IMG/VR virus record: IMGVR_UViG_3300024999_000081
Coordinates: 1-64,000 of that record
Reading direction: 5' to 3' (one strand)
Source: a virus
Length of the DNA: 64,000 nt
Below the pieces are notes generated by a model. It was not told the DNA's origin and did not search any database. It worked only from the letters and a program-made list of their open reading frames with translations. Shown one piece after another: positions 7,950 through 16,217 of the stretch; position 1 is the first letter of the stretch; each line of letters starts with the position of its first letter. The translations under genes and the position numbers were made by a program.

Positions 7950-8186
7950 ATGAATACTAAATGGGTTGATTTTACAATTTTAGACTTAGTATGGGATGAA
8001 GAAACTGTTTTTACTCAAGAATATTTTGAGGAATACGTTAATGATAAATTTATTGCAGTCAAATTGAATGAAGATGGTAAACCTCTATATATTTGGACAG
8101 ATAGCTATTGTTTTATTATTACTACGTTTCGTAAGATAGCAATAGGAAGTCCTGCATTAATTGGAATACCGAGAAATCCAGAATAA
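7950..8186 (+). CDS. hypothetical protein, Trp-rich
   Basis: A 78-residue, beta-rich protein with 'KPLYIWTDSYCFIITTF' in its centre. It has a loosely similar layout to the protein at 10571-10813 (PLYAYWDDAYDIDM...), so the two may be distant paralogues, but this needs an alignment. Function unknown. Confidence 0.65.
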   Translation: MNTKWVDFTILDLVWDEETVFTQEYFEEYVNDKFIAVKLNEDGKPLYIWTDSYCFIITTFRKIAIGSPALIGIPRNPE

Positions 8187-8240
8187 AAGATTTTCAATTC
8201 AATTACCAATTTGCTAGGAATTTAAAAGGAGAATTGAAGA

Positions 8241-9020
8241 ATGAATAAAAAAGATGTAGAATTAAATGAGATTCTTAAAACTATTAAAGAATCTATAGAT
8301 AAAGGATATGAACTTGAAATATCTATAGATTATAATAGTGAATTAAAGGATTTATCAGATAGTAAATTGTATACATCAGAAGAATTAAATAATATGAATT
8401 ACATAAGTTTTATTAGTGAAATATATAATCATTTTAGATCAATAGAAAGAGAACAATTATATGAATTCCAATCTGATTTAGATCATTATTTTGAGGAAGA
8501 TGTTAGTTTCCATTATAGATTATGTGCTATGAGGCCATTCGGAGGTAGTGCAGGGTATAAATACGGAGGTGGTTCTGGCACATTCTCTATGAGAATATTT
8601 TTAACCCAAAGAAAACTATTGCTACAACAACTTTCTAGTCTTTTTATCTTGCCAGATACTTATGAAGAAATAGGAAGAAATTTTATTATAAATGAACATC
8701 CATTTTGTTTAAATAACATTTCTACAGTTATAAAACATATCAAAAATACCATATATAAAAACATTGTTGGTAAGATAATTGATGAAAAATATTATGATAT
8801 TGAACAAAGACGGATAACTCTTGAGGACTTGAAAGAATCTGTTATTATAAATATTAAAACTAACAATTATGAGTTAGATGATTTTGAAATAAGTATTGAT
8901 GATGATTATGGAGATTTTTATTTTGTAATAAATGATAAATATTTAGGTGGCATTGTAAAACTTGTTCAGAGAAAAGAAGTAAAAACGGAGTATTATTTAG
9001 ATATTGAAGACATAGTTTAA
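8241..9020 (+). CDS. hypothetical protein with Gly-rich central loop
   Basis: A 259-residue protein behind AAAAGGAG. An N-terminal helical region (1-80) is followed by a Gly-rich segment (GGSAGYKYGGGSGTF, about 110-125), a helical central part and an acidic C-terminal beta region (EISIDDDYGDFYFVI). No catalytic signature that I recognise. It sits directly upstream of the second DHH gene. Confidence 0.65.
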   Translation: MNKKDVELNEILKTIKESIDKGYELEISIDYNSELKDLSDSKLYTSEELNNMNYISFISEIYNHFRSIEREQLYEFQSDLDHYFEEDVSFHYRLCAMRPFGGSAGYKYGGGSGTFSMRIFLTQRKLLLQQLSSLFILPDTYEEIGRNFIINEHPFCLNNISTVIKHIKNTIYKNIVGKIIDEKYYDIEQRRITLEDLKESVIINIKTNNYELDDFEISIDDDYGDFYFVINDKYLGGIVKLVQRKEVKTEYYLDIEDIV

Positions 9021-9070
9021 ATGAACTAATTTTTGTTAATTTAAAACAAAGAAAGAAGGAGATTATATAA

Positions 9071-10024
9071 ATGAAAGTAAAATTATTCAACCACGTTGAT
9101 TATGATGCCGTTGGATGTGCAGTTTTAGCAAAACAAGCGTTTCCAGAATCACTAGTAGATATCGAATACTGTGATTATGATAATATTAATGAAAAGGTTG
9201 AGAATTTTTATATTGGTTCAGAAAAGAACAATTATGATATGGTGTTTATTACTGATATTTCAGTAAATGAAGAAGTTGCTACAATAATTGAATATTATAA
9301 AGATAAGACATATTATCCAGAAGTTATCTTACTAGACCATCACAAAACTGCTGAATTCCTAAATAAATATGATTGGTGTAAAGTAGTAGAAAATGTAAAT
9401 GGCGAAAAGACATGTGGAACATCTTTATTCTATTATTATTTAATGGAAAAAGGATTTTTACAAAATTCAAGATCGTGGAAATGGGATAGATGTTCTAATC
9501 TATATTCCTTTGTTGAATCAGTTAGAAAATATGATACTTATCTTTGGAAAACTATTTATAATGAAATTGAACCTAAAATGTGGAATGATTTACTTTACAT
9601 AATGGGAAGAGACAATTTCATTGAAAAGATCATGGATATTGTAGAATTTCAGCATGAGTTTGACTTTACTGGATTTGATTTAAAATTGCTTGAATATAAA
9701 CAAAGAGAAATTGATAGTTATATAGAATCAAAAGATAAATCAATTATTGTTACGGATATTCAAGGATATAAAGCAGGAGTTGTATTTGCTGAAAGATATT
9801 CTTCTGAATTAGGGAATAAATTATCTGAATTGCACCCTGAATTAGACTTTATTGCAATTATTAACCCATCTCACTCAGTAAGTTATAGGACAGTAAAAGA
9901 TGTTGATTTGAGTGTTATCGCTGGAGTGTATGGTGGGGGAGGGCATCCTAAAGCTTCTGGAAGTTCTATTGGAGATTACACAAGAAATGAGATTATTAAT
10001 TTAATGTTTGGCAAATCACAATAA
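9071..10024 (+). CDS. DHH-superfamily phosphoesterase, copy 2 (NrnB-like)
   Basis: A 317-residue paralogue of the protein at 1528. Motif I reads HVDYDA (residues 8-13) rather than HTDLDG; the two aspartates are kept. Other motifs: ITDIS (about 60-64), DHH (89-91) and GGGGH (288-292). The N-terminal two thirds has diverged from copy 1, whereas residues 218-292 are encoded by DNA identical to copy 1. Likely activity is Mn-dependent hydrolysis of nano-RNA, pNp or cyclic nucleotides. Two copies may reflect different substrates set by the diverged N-terminal domain. Confidence 0.85.
   Translation: MKVKLFNHVDYDAVGCAVLAKQAFPESLVDIEYCDYDNINEKVENFYIGSEKNNYDMVFITDISVNEEVATIIEYYKDKTYYPEVILLDHHKTAEFLNKYDWCKVVENVNGEKTCGTSLFYYYLMEKGFLQNSRSWKWDRCSNLYSFVESVRKYDTYLWKTIYNEIEPKMWNDLLYIMGRDNFIEKIMDIVEFQHEFDFTGFDLKLLEYKQREIDSYIESKDKSIIVTDIQGYKAGVVFAERYSSELGNKLSELHPELDFIAIINPSHSVSYRTVKDVDLSVIAGVYGGGGHPKASGSSIGDYTRNEIINLMFGKSQ
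9722..9946 (+). repeat. 225-bp perfect direct repeat, copy B
   Basis: Identical to 2161-2385, separated by 7561 bases. Recombination between the copies would delete the ligase gene and about a dozen others. Confidence 0.95.
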
Positions 10025-10042
10025 TTTTAAAGGAGCGTTATC

Positions 10043-10246
10043 ATGAGTTTGAAAATAATTAGAGTATGTGATTTATGTGATGATACGTTAGACGGAGAAT
10101 TAAATGATTCTTATTTAACTGTGAGTAGAGATTTAGAGTCTATACTTGATATCGAAGAAGGAACTGACATTTGTGAGATTTGTTTAAAAAGTATAAGACA
10201 AGTTGTACAAGAAAAAGTGACAGAAATTGCTGAGAGCAACCTTTAA
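10043..10246 (+). CDS. small two-knuckle zinc protein
   Basis: A 67-residue protein with C-D-L-C (about 9-12) and C-E-I-C (about 45-48) separated by an acidic beta region. Likely a zinc ribbon. The start follows AAAGGAGCG. Confidence 0.7.
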   Translation: MSLKIIRVCDLCDDTLDGELNDSYLTVSRDLESILDIEEGTDICEICLKSIRQVVQEKVTEIAESNL

Positions 10247-10271
10247 AATTATGGTTTGAAAGGATGAAATT

Positions 10272-10538
10272 ATGGATTATTCACAAATGATAATAAAAAC
10301 AACTGAAGATTTTTCCTCTTTTAAAAATATAAATATAATTGGTGTTGATGTATTCGGGAATGAAGAGATTAAAGATGTTTTAAGACAATGTACTTATAAT
10401 AAATTTGATGATATGTTAGAATTTGAAATATTAAGTTTGTATGCAAAGCAAAATTATGAATTAAAATATAAAGAATATATGTACGATAGTCAAAATCGTA
10501 TTAAAACTTTTAAATATCACTTATATAAATTACTTTGA
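10272..10538 (+). CDS. hypothetical protein
   Basis: An 88-residue, charged alpha/beta protein with a basic, Tyr-rich C-terminus behind a GAAAGGATG site. No recognisable motif. Confidence 0.6.
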   Translation: MDYSQMIIKTTEDFSSFKNINIIGVDVFGNEEIKDVLRQCTYNKFDDMLEFEILSLYAKQNYELKYKEYMYDSQNRIKTFKYHLYKLL

Positions 10539-10570
10539 AAAGAACATTTGGTTGGAAAGGAGATTAAAAT

Positions 10571-10813
10571 ATGTGGTGTAGATATAGATTTAGAACAAAG
10601 TCAGTTGAAGATTATAGACCTTTAGTATTTAATCCGAAATACCCTTGGTGGTGTTCTGGTTATGGCGATGAATGTGCAATTATTGTTGCTTATCTACCAA
10701 CAACAGAACCTCTTTATGCTTATTGGGATGACGCTTATGATATTGATATGGAAGTGGTTAGTAAAATTGAATTCTCAAGTCGTTTTCAGAAACCAGATTA
10801 TTTTGAGGAATAA
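10571..10813 (+). CDS. phage-type hypothetical protein (PWWCSG motif)
   Basis: An 80-residue protein with 'RFRTKSVEDYRPL', 'YPWWCSGYGDECAIIVAYLP' and 'YWDDAYDIDM'. This sequence style recurs in Gram-positive phage genomes without a known function. Good site GGAAAGGAG. Confidence 0.75.
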   Translation: MWCRYRFRTKSVEDYRPLVFNPKYPWWCSGYGDECAIIVAYLPTTEPLYAYWDDAYDIDMEVVSKIEFSSRFQKPDYFEE

Positions 10814-10832
10814 ATTAGAGGAAGTGTATAAA

Positions 10833-11189
10833 ATGATATTAAAATCAGGTGATTGTTTTCAAGGAGAAGTTGGTAAACCAAGTGGATTAACAGATGTTGA
10901 TGGTAACGAATTGTTTATAGGAGACGTTGTATTAGTTTTAAATCTTGATGATTATGATATATCACATAATCGCATTACATATCAAGGTGGCCTTAACTTT
11001 GTGTGTCAAAATAATAAAGATTGTGGTTATGATGAAGATATGTTTGTTATGGGAATTAAAGATTTATATCAAAATCATGATGGTGAAATCACTCAAGATG
11101 AAGAATGGAAAGTGTTTAAAGTAAAATCTTATAAACAAGTAGTTAATGGTGAGATATGGGGAGTTGTAAGAGCAGTAGACGAAAAGTAA
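10833..11189 (+). CDS. hypothetical protein, YopX-like beta-rich
   Basis: A 118-residue protein. ATG 10833 behind AGAGGAAGTG is preferred to the much earlier ATG 10662, which would overlap most of the previous gene. The 'DVDGNELFIGDVVLVL' segment and the beta-rich layout recall YopX-type phage proteins, but the match is weak. Ends in a charged beta strand. Confidence 0.65.
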   Translation: MILKSGDCFQGEVGKPSGLTDVDGNELFIGDVVLVLNLDDYDISHNRITYQGGLNFVCQNNKDCGYDEDMFVMGIKDLYQNHDGEITQDEEWKVFKVKSYKQVVNGEIWGVVRAVDEK

Positions 11190-11211
11190 AACCCTTGCTA
11201 CAAAGGGGTTT
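11188..11211 (+). repeat. hairpin with TTGCTACA loop
   Basis: AAAACCC-TT, loop gctac, AA-aGGGGTTT immediately after the stop of the preceding gene. The core CCCTTGCTACAAAGGGG resembles CCGTTGCTACATAAGGG at 34032 and CCTTGC at 4983. It could work as a weak terminator or a protein or RNA site. Confidence 0.5.
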
Positions 11212-11270
11212 CAGAGGACGATAATTGACATGAAATTGCATTTTGATGGGTACTGGAGGTGAGATATATA

Positions 11271-11450
11271 ATGAAAGATAAACTCATGATTGAGTTAACT
11301 AAAGAGGAAATGAATGTTGTTAAGAACGGTATGTTATTAATTTTATCCCTCTCAAAAAGAGGGCAACTTGATTTAAAAAACAATGCGAAAGATTTATATG
11401 AAGATGTATATAATAAATTTGATTTACTATATGAAAATAAATGGCGTTAA
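11271..11450 (+). CDS. 59-residue helical protein
   Basis: ATG 11271 lies 8 bases after TGGAGGTG; the in-frame upstream GTG at 11259 is inside the binding site and is rejected. One long amphipathic helix pair with a charged tail. Unknown function. Confidence 0.65.
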   Translation: MKDKLMIELTKEEMNVVKNGMLLILSLSKRGQLDLKNNAKDLYEDVYNKFDLLYENKWR

Positions 11451-11471
11451 GTTAAAGGAGGGAAATAATAA

Positions 11472-12533
11472 TTGAACACCACAATATTTTTACCTAAAAC
11501 TATTAAAGTTGGTTATCAAAAACGTTCTGATACATATACAGGTCAACTAGCTTATGTGATCTACTATGATCAAAAAGGGAAATTAAGAAAGGAGACATCT
11601 TGGAATAGTTGGAGAGATGATAAAATTGAACCACAAGAATATTCCAATGAACCAACTTCAGGGTTTGTATTAAATAAAAAGGTTGGAGACTACGTTTCAG
11701 ATTGGAATCATCGACAAGCATATGTAAGAGTTTATGATCCTCGTAACTTTGAATTTGAAATCACTATAGAAAACTTACTTTACATACTTGAAAATGCTAG
11801 TTCAATCAAAGGAAAGGGATTAGAAGGTGATTTTGTTTATGGTTGGGATGGGAAAGATTTAATTTTAATACCTGTAGAATCACCTGACTATAAAGAATTA
11901 AGTGATCTGAACAATTTAAGACACGAGAGAAAGAAATTTGATGGAAAGAATTTAATTTTAGGTGGTACATATAAATCTAATTCCAATAATGAATTAATTT
12001 ATTTGGGTAGATTTTATGAAAATAATGACGATGGCAAAGAAACAAAAACTTATTTCTTTTATAATAGAAACGTAAGTTGGAATAAAATTGTATCTATAAA
12101 ATCTTTATCAGGGAATATAATTGATATTATAGATGAAATTTGTGTAGAAGATTACGCTGATTTGATGGATGAATTATTAAAAGATAGTAAATATTCTGCT
12201 AGAGAACCTAAATATGATACTTATTTGGATTACACATTGGAAGAATTTAAAGCAAATTTAAAAGAAAATGCTTATTGGAGACATAAATATTTTACTCAAA
12301 TAGACAACAAATATGTAAAATATCAAATCGAAAGATACAGTGACTATAGTTGGCATTATAATTATAATAAAGATCAAAAAAATTATACTTATGATGTTTA
12401 TACTACGAATAAAAGACGTAGAGATGAGAAAATAATGGGGTCTGCTTCTCCAGAGCAAATATTCAATAAACTAAATCCAAAATACCTAGTAACATATAAT
12501 CAAAATAAAGAATTAATTAAGGAGTGGAAATAA
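11472..12533 (+). CDS. conserved phage protein of unknown function, TTG start
   Basis: A 353-residue protein starting with TTG behind AAAGGAGGG. Segments such as 'YTGQLAYVIYYDQKGKLRKE', 'SWNSWRDDKIEP' and 'GKGLEGDFVYGWDGKDL' are typical of a large uncharacterised family found in Bacillus, Listeria and Clostridium phages. No enzymatic motif is visible; the C-terminal third is rich in Tyr, Lys and Asn. Wide conservation suggests a general function in infection or replicon maintenance. Confidence 0.8.
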   Translation: MNTTIFLPKTIKVGYQKRSDTYTGQLAYVIYYDQKGKLRKETSWNSWRDDKIEPQEYSNEPTSGFVLNKKVGDYVSDWNHRQAYVRVYDPRNFEFEITIENLLYILENASSIKGKGLEGDFVYGWDGKDLILIPVESPDYKELSDLNNLRHERKKFDGKNLILGGTYKSNSNNELIYLGRFYENNDDGKETKTYFFYNRNVSWNKIVSIKSLSGNIIDIIDEICVEDYADLMDELLKDSKYSAREPKYDTYLDYTLEEFKANLKENAYWRHKYFTQIDNKYVKYQIERYSDYSWHYNYNKDQKNYTYDVYTTNKRRRDEKIMGSASPEQIFNKLNPKYLVTYNQNKELIKEWK

Positions 12534-12535
12534 AA

Positions 12536-12949
12536 ATGGCAAATGAAACAAACGTTTCAAACGATTCAAAAATTATGGAATTAAAGAAACAAATTGAAGA
12601 AAAGAAAGCAAAGTTAATCAAATCTCAAAAGTTTTCACCTATTACAAATAGTTCAATTGAATTAGATGGGGTAAGAACTAATATCCAAGTTCTTAATAAA
12701 GAACAATTAACTTATCTATTAGTTAAACTTAATTCATATGCAATATCTGCTAAAGAATTAGAAATTGATTTTGTTATCTCTGGTTATCATATTGTAGATT
12801 GGATTGCAGATATTAAATCTAAACTTGATTTTGTGAGTCGCAAAGAAGAAGAAAATAAACTAAAGGTTATGGAATCTAAATTACATCAATTACTTTCTAA
12901 TGAAAAGAAAGTTGAACTTGAAATTGATGAAATTATGAAGAATTTGTAA
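12536..12949 (+). CDS. coiled-coil hypothetical protein
   Basis: A 137-residue protein. ATG 12536 behind AAGGAGTGG is preferred to the GTG at 12524 inside that site. It has an N-terminal Lys/Glu helix, a central hydrophobic helix, and a C-terminal coiled coil (KEEENKLKVMESKLHQLL). Overlaps the end of the previous gene region closely, so co-translated. Confidence 0.7.
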   Translation: MANETNVSNDSKIMELKKQIEEKKAKLIKSQKFSPITNSSIELDGVRTNIQVLNKEQLTYLLVKLNSYAISAKELEIDFVISGYHIVDWIADIKSKLDFVSRKEEENKLKVMESKLHQLLSNEKKVELEIDEIMKNL

Positions 12950-12959
12950 TTAGAATAAA

Positions 12960-12983
12960 GGGAGGGTGTTAAATAATCCTCCC
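12960..12983 (+). repeat. GGGAGG/CCTCCC hairpin
   Basis: A 6-bp perfect stem GGGAGG-(12 bases)-CCTCCC just after a stop codon; the left arm looks like a ribosome binding site masked by the right arm. No U tract. Confidence 0.45.
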
Positions 12984-13023
12984 AGAAAAGATACACTCTG
13001 TCTTATGAAAGGAGAAATATAAA

Positions 13024-13164
13024 ATGAACGATCCAAACGATTTTCAATGTGATATTTGTGGCAATACATTAACTTCAGAATCTTGTTTTTGTGATAAATG
13101 TAAATCATGGTTATGTAATGGTTGTGCATTTGAAGATGAATGTGAAGAAAAACAGGGTAAATAA
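13024..13164 (+). CDS. 46-residue Cys-rich zinc protein
   Basis: ATG 13024 follows GAAAGGAG. It carries C-D-I-C, C-F-C, C-x2-C and C-N-G-C clusters (8 cysteines in 46 residues), enough for two zinc ions, and an acidic end. Overall resembles a B-box or RING-like small fold. Unknown partner. Confidence 0.7.
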   Translation: MNDPNDFQCDICGNTLTSESCFCDKCKSWLCNGCAFEDECEEKQGK

Positions 13165-13217
13165 TATTTGAGAAAGGAAAAATTATGAATTGGTGTAAAA
13201 GTCCAAGGAAATAAATC

Positions 13218-13247
13218 TTGATTTTCTACATAGAAAAGGGGTATAAT
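13218..13247 (+). promoter_or_regulatory. sigma-A promoter
   Basis: TTGATT (13218-13223), 18-base spacer, TATAAT (13242-13247). It drives the single gene 13314-13547. Confidence 0.7.
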
Positions 13248-13264
13248 AAACACTAAATAAAGAA

Positions 13265-13315
13265 ATAATATATCTTATCAACAAACTTCAAGAGAAGGGA
13301 GATAAGATATATTAT
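13265..13315 (+). promoter_or_regulatory. 15-bp hairpin masking a start codon
   Basis: A perfect 15-bp inverted repeat with arms 13265-13279 and 13301-13315. The right arm includes the A and U of the ATG at 13314 and the loop contains the AGAAGGGA binding site. In RNA it would close off initiation; as DNA it could be an operator just downstream of the promoter. Confidence 0.65.
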
Positions 13316-13547
13316 GACAACCATTCCAACGTCAAACGGTTATATTAAGTCATTTTTTGTTCTTGGAAATGAGTCAGGTAAAGCGTTTATCAATCATCAT
13401 AGTAGTAAAGTTTTAATTTCAGATCCAATGAAGTCAAGAATGTTTGATTCTTATAAGGATGCATTGGATTTTAATGTACAATTTAAAAATAATTATTCTG
13501 AAAAATTATTTGTATATCAGATTAGAGTTACAGTAGAATTGGTTTAG
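13314..13547 (+). CDS. singly transcribed small protein
   Basis: A 77-residue basic alpha/beta protein with its own promoter (13218-13247), leader hairpin over the start codon and intrinsic terminator (13565-13612). It is the only gene here packaged as such an isolated unit. No domain is recognised ('NGYIKSFFVLG', 'MFDSYKDALDFN'). The tight control suggests a regulatory, toxic or early-acting protein, which is inference from context only. Confidence 0.7.
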   Translation: MTTIPTSNGYIKSFFVLGNESGKAFINHHSSKVLISDPMKSRMFDSYKDALDFNVQFKNNYSEKLFVYQIRVTVELV

Positions 13548-13564
13548 ATTTTTAATTTTAGTTG

Positions 13565-13612
13565 AGGTGTAATATATAGAGTTAAAAATAAAATGTATTA
13601 CACCTTTATTTT
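13565..13612 (+). terminator. intrinsic terminator
   Basis: AGGTGTAATA (13565-13574) pairs perfectly with TATTACACCT (13596-13605) across a 21-base loop and is followed by a T-rich run (TTATTTTT). Confidence 0.7.
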
Positions 13613-13677
13613 TAGAAATAATTTAAAGACTATATTTGATGCTATATTGAATTGAATAAAATAGACAGGAGGAAATC

Positions 13678-14829
13678 ATGTTAACTTCATGTAAAGAAAA
13701 TCAATATCTTGTATTTTATCTTGATGATGGGAAAAATGTTAAATATAATTTATCAACAGGCGAAACTATTGGAAAACTTGGAAAACCAGTAAAAGATATT
13801 CGCACACAACTTAGAGGAAATGATTTACTACAAGTTATCAATTCATTTCAGGATAAAAATTATAGTAATTTCTTAAATTTTCTGGATAGAAATTTTATCA
13901 ATAAATCACATTCGGAAAAATATCATTACGGCAGCAGGGTAGATCGCATTACAAATATAGGTAGTTTCTTATCTAAAATTGAGAATTATAAATATCTTGA
14001 ACAATATTTTGCATGTGGGTTGAAAAAACTTGATCCTAAAATTAGATACAAATTAACTGAAATTCCAAAAAACCTAATTAAATTATGTAAAACGCATGAT
14101 ATTGAATTAAATAACAATTTAATAGATTCCTATAAATTAAGTCCAGATTTATTTTCTAACTTATTAAATTATGAATTTACAACTATAAACAAAATGAACA
14201 TTCAAGATATATTGTATTCAAATGAATATGGTAAAAACAAATTCGATCAATTAATAAAGACACATAATTACAAACCAACATCGTTATTACAATACATAGA
14301 TAATTTAATGACATTCGAGGCTTTAGATAACTTCCATTCAGTGGTTGGTGAGTTATTGGATTATTGCAACATGATGAGCAAAATAAGTCCAAAATATGAA
14401 AAGTATCCAAAGAATTTTTTAACAACTCATAAGATTGCCACAAGAAATTATACTCGTTTAATACAAAAGTTCGTAGAAGAAGATTTTAAAAAAGTTATTG
14501 ATCTAAAATTAGAGCATACATATGATAAGTTTAAAATTGTTTATCCTAAAACTACACAAGATATTAAAGACGAGGCAGTACAGCAAAATCATTGTGTAGC
14601 AAGTTATATACAAAATGTCATTGATGGTAAAACGCATATTTTATTCTTAAGGGATAAAAAAAATATTGAAAGGAGTTTAATTACATTAGAAATTAAAAAT
14701 TATAAAGTGGTTCAGGCCAGAGGAAAATTTAATAGAGACGTAACCAAAGAGGAACAAGGTGTTATTAATAAGTACAATGAAAAATTAAATAAAATTTATA
14801 ATAAAAGAAAAGAGGAAATAGCATGTTAA
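13678..14829 (+). CDS. PcfJ-like protein
   Basis: A 383-residue protein whose C-terminal part (about 290-375) has the PcfJ-like domain layout: 'EAVQQNHCVASYIQNVIDGKTHILFLRD', then 'SLITLEIKNYKVVQARGKFN' and a final helix. PcfJ-like proteins are encoded on Gram-positive conjugative plasmids and phages; their function is unsettled. The N-terminal 290 residues are helical with no recognised domain. The start follows ACAGGAGG; it begins a new transcription block after the terminator at 13565-13612. Confidence 0.7.
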   Translation: MLTSCKENQYLVFYLDDGKNVKYNLSTGETIGKLGKPVKDIRTQLRGNDLLQVINSFQDKNYSNFLNFLDRNFINKSHSEKYHYGSRVDRITNIGSFLSKIENYKYLEQYFACGLKKLDPKIRYKLTEIPKNLIKLCKTHDIELNNNLIDSYKLSPDLFSNLLNYEFTTINKMNIQDILYSNEYGKNKFDQLIKTHNYKPTSLLQYIDNLMTFEALDNFHSVVGELLDYCNMMSKISPKYEKYPKNFLTTHKIATRNYTRLIQKFVEEDFKKVIDLKLEHTYDKFKIVYPKTTQDIKDEAVQQNHCVASYIQNVIDGKTHILFLRDKKNIERSLITLEIKNYKVVQARGKFNRDVTKEEQGVINKYNEKLNKIYNKRKEEIAC

Positions 14830-15263
14830 AAAATATTAATAAAATTGAAGTAGGTATGAGGGTAAAACAAATTAAGGAGTTACCACGATTTAATTATATC
14901 GGTACAGAATTTGAGGTAACTGAAATTGTAGATTCAGTTGTAATGTGTAAAAATGGAATGATGGGATTTGGTTTATCTGAAAATGATTTCTTTGCATATT
15001 TTGAATCTGTTAAATCTGTCGCCAAACAAGAAATTGAGTTTATGACGATTGAAATTGTCGATGGTATCAAGACTACTAGAAAAGGATTATTAACTCTTGT
15101 AGAGCTTCCTAATGGATCTCAGGGTGCGTCTAAACCATTGCCTCAAGATAAATATGATGCTCAAAGAGGATACGATATTGCATTTCTAAAAGCAGATATT
15201 AGAGCTGATGAAAAAGTAATTAAGATGAAGAAAAGAAAATTAGAAGAGTTAAGAAAGTTTTAA
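14823..15263 (+). CDS. hypothetical protein with N-terminal beta barrel-like region
   Basis: A 146-residue protein whose ATG overlaps the last codons of the PcfJ-like gene by 7 bases, so translation is coupled. The N-terminal half ('VGMRVKQIKELPRFNYIGTE', then strands) looks like a small SH3-type barrel; the C-terminus is a long charged coiled-coil helix. No known function; it may bind the upstream product. Confidence 0.65.
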   Translation: MLKNINKIEVGMRVKQIKELPRFNYIGTEFEVTEIVDSVVMCKNGMMGFGLSENDFFAYFESVKSVAKQEIEFMTIEIVDGIKTTRKGLLTLVELPNGSQGASKPLPQDKYDAQRGYDIAFLKADIRADEKVIKMKKRKLEELRKF

Positions 15264-15274
15264 GTAAAATATAG

Positions 15275-15326
15275 TATTGTGCTTTCTAGAAAACGTTGAT
15301 ATAAGCCACTTTTAGAAAGCACAATA
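15275..15326 (+). promoter_or_regulatory. 14-bp inverted repeat around a promoter-like -10
   Basis: TATTGTGCTTTCTA (15275-15288) pairs perfectly with TAGAAAGCACAATA (15313-15326). TTGTGC in the left arm and TATAAG in the loop are 17 bases apart, a weak promoter layout like that at 17677. Candidate operator for the gene at 15370. Confidence 0.5.
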
Positions 15327-15369
15327 TAAGATAAAACGAATCTTTCAAGGGATAAGAAAGGAGAATATC

Positions 15370-15579
15370 ATGGCAGAATTTAAAATGGTTGATTTTGTTT
15401 GTTCGCTACAAATGCAAGTGAAGATTGAAGACAACGCTACAAATGAAGAAATTATTGATAGAATTGCAGAAACTTTTGAATTGGTTTGTGAATATGGATC
15501 AAGTGATTTTGATGAATCAGAAGAATTTTCAGCATACATAATCATGGATAATATACGGTTAATAGCAAGGGATAATTAA
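15370..15579 (+). CDS. acidic hypothetical protein
   Basis: A 69-residue acidic alpha/beta protein behind AAAGGAG. The segment 'SDFDESEEFSAY' gives a strongly negative surface, possible mimicry or inhibitor, but no specific evidence. First gene after the inverted repeat at 15275. Confidence 0.6.
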   Translation: MAEFKMVDFVCSLQMQVKIEDNATNEEIIDRIAETFELVCEYGSSDFDESEEFSAYIIMDNIRLIARDN

Positions 15580-15634
15580 TCGAATCAAAAACTGATTTCA
15601 AGGGTAAATAATATAAGAAAGAAGGAAAACTAAA

Positions 15635-15928
15635 TTGAAGAAAATGCTTATTACTTTGTCATTAGGTTTGATTTTATCAGGAATCTTAACTGGATGTGGA
15701 TCAGTTTCATATACGCCTCCTCCAGTTCCATCTGTACCACAATTTTCTTTCCCTGCGGAAAGCACATATGGTTCTGTAATTGATGTTGATTATGAGAAAT
15801 CTGCCTTGGATTTTGTTGTGGTTAAATATCGAAAAGACGATGTATTAAATTTAGTCACGTATAAATTAGATTCAGTTCGAGGTTATACTAACTTAGAGTC
15901 AGTTATAACGATTCAAATCGGAAAATAA
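15635..15928 (+). CDS. lipoprotein, TTG start
   Basis: A 97-residue protein starting with TTG behind AGAAAGAAGG. The signal peptide (KK, hydrophobic core) ends in lipobox ILTGC, with the lipidated Cys at residue 21, followed by a Pro-rich linker (TPPPVPSVP) and a small beta domain. Exported and anchored to the outer face of the membrane. It is one of at least three small lipoproteins in this window (also 21767 and 27020). Confidence 0.75.
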   Translation: MKKMLITLSLGLILSGILTGCGSVSYTPPPVPSVPQFSFPAESTYGSVIDVDYEKSALDFVVVKYRKDDVLNLVTYKLDSVRGYTNLESVITIQIGK

Positions 15929-15976
15929 ATATTAACATGAAAAAAGAATTTTAATGGATTTAGAAAGGAAAATAAT

Positions 15977-16198
15977 ATGTTAACTATACCAGAAGGAGCT
16001 ATTGATATAAACTTAACAAATTTACAAATTGAAATTGGACAATATAGAAGGGCTGTAGAAACTTATTATAAAGCTCTTGGATTATATACATTAAAAGATG
16101 ATGCAGAAATTAATTCGTTAATGGAGATGAATCAGAAAATTATAAATTCAAAAAATAATTTAGTAAAAGCATGTCAACAATTTATTGATGAAGCCTAG
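15977..16198 (+). CDS. helical hypothetical protein
   Basis: A 73-residue, mainly helical protein behind AAAGG. The 'YRRAVETYYKALGLYTL' helix recalls a TPR unit, but one repeat is not enough for a call. Confidence 0.6.
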   Translation: MLTIPEGAIDINLTNLQIEIGQYRRAVETYYKALGLYTLKDDAEINSLMEMNQKIINSKNNLVKACQQFIDEA

Positions 16199-16217
16199 CA
16201 AAAAGGAGTTTTAAACA

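Noticed and set aside
13185-13214. 9-codon ORF (MNWCKSPRK) with a good binding site
   Set aside because: Too short to support as a gene; it ends just before the promoter at 13218 and may be a truncated remnant.
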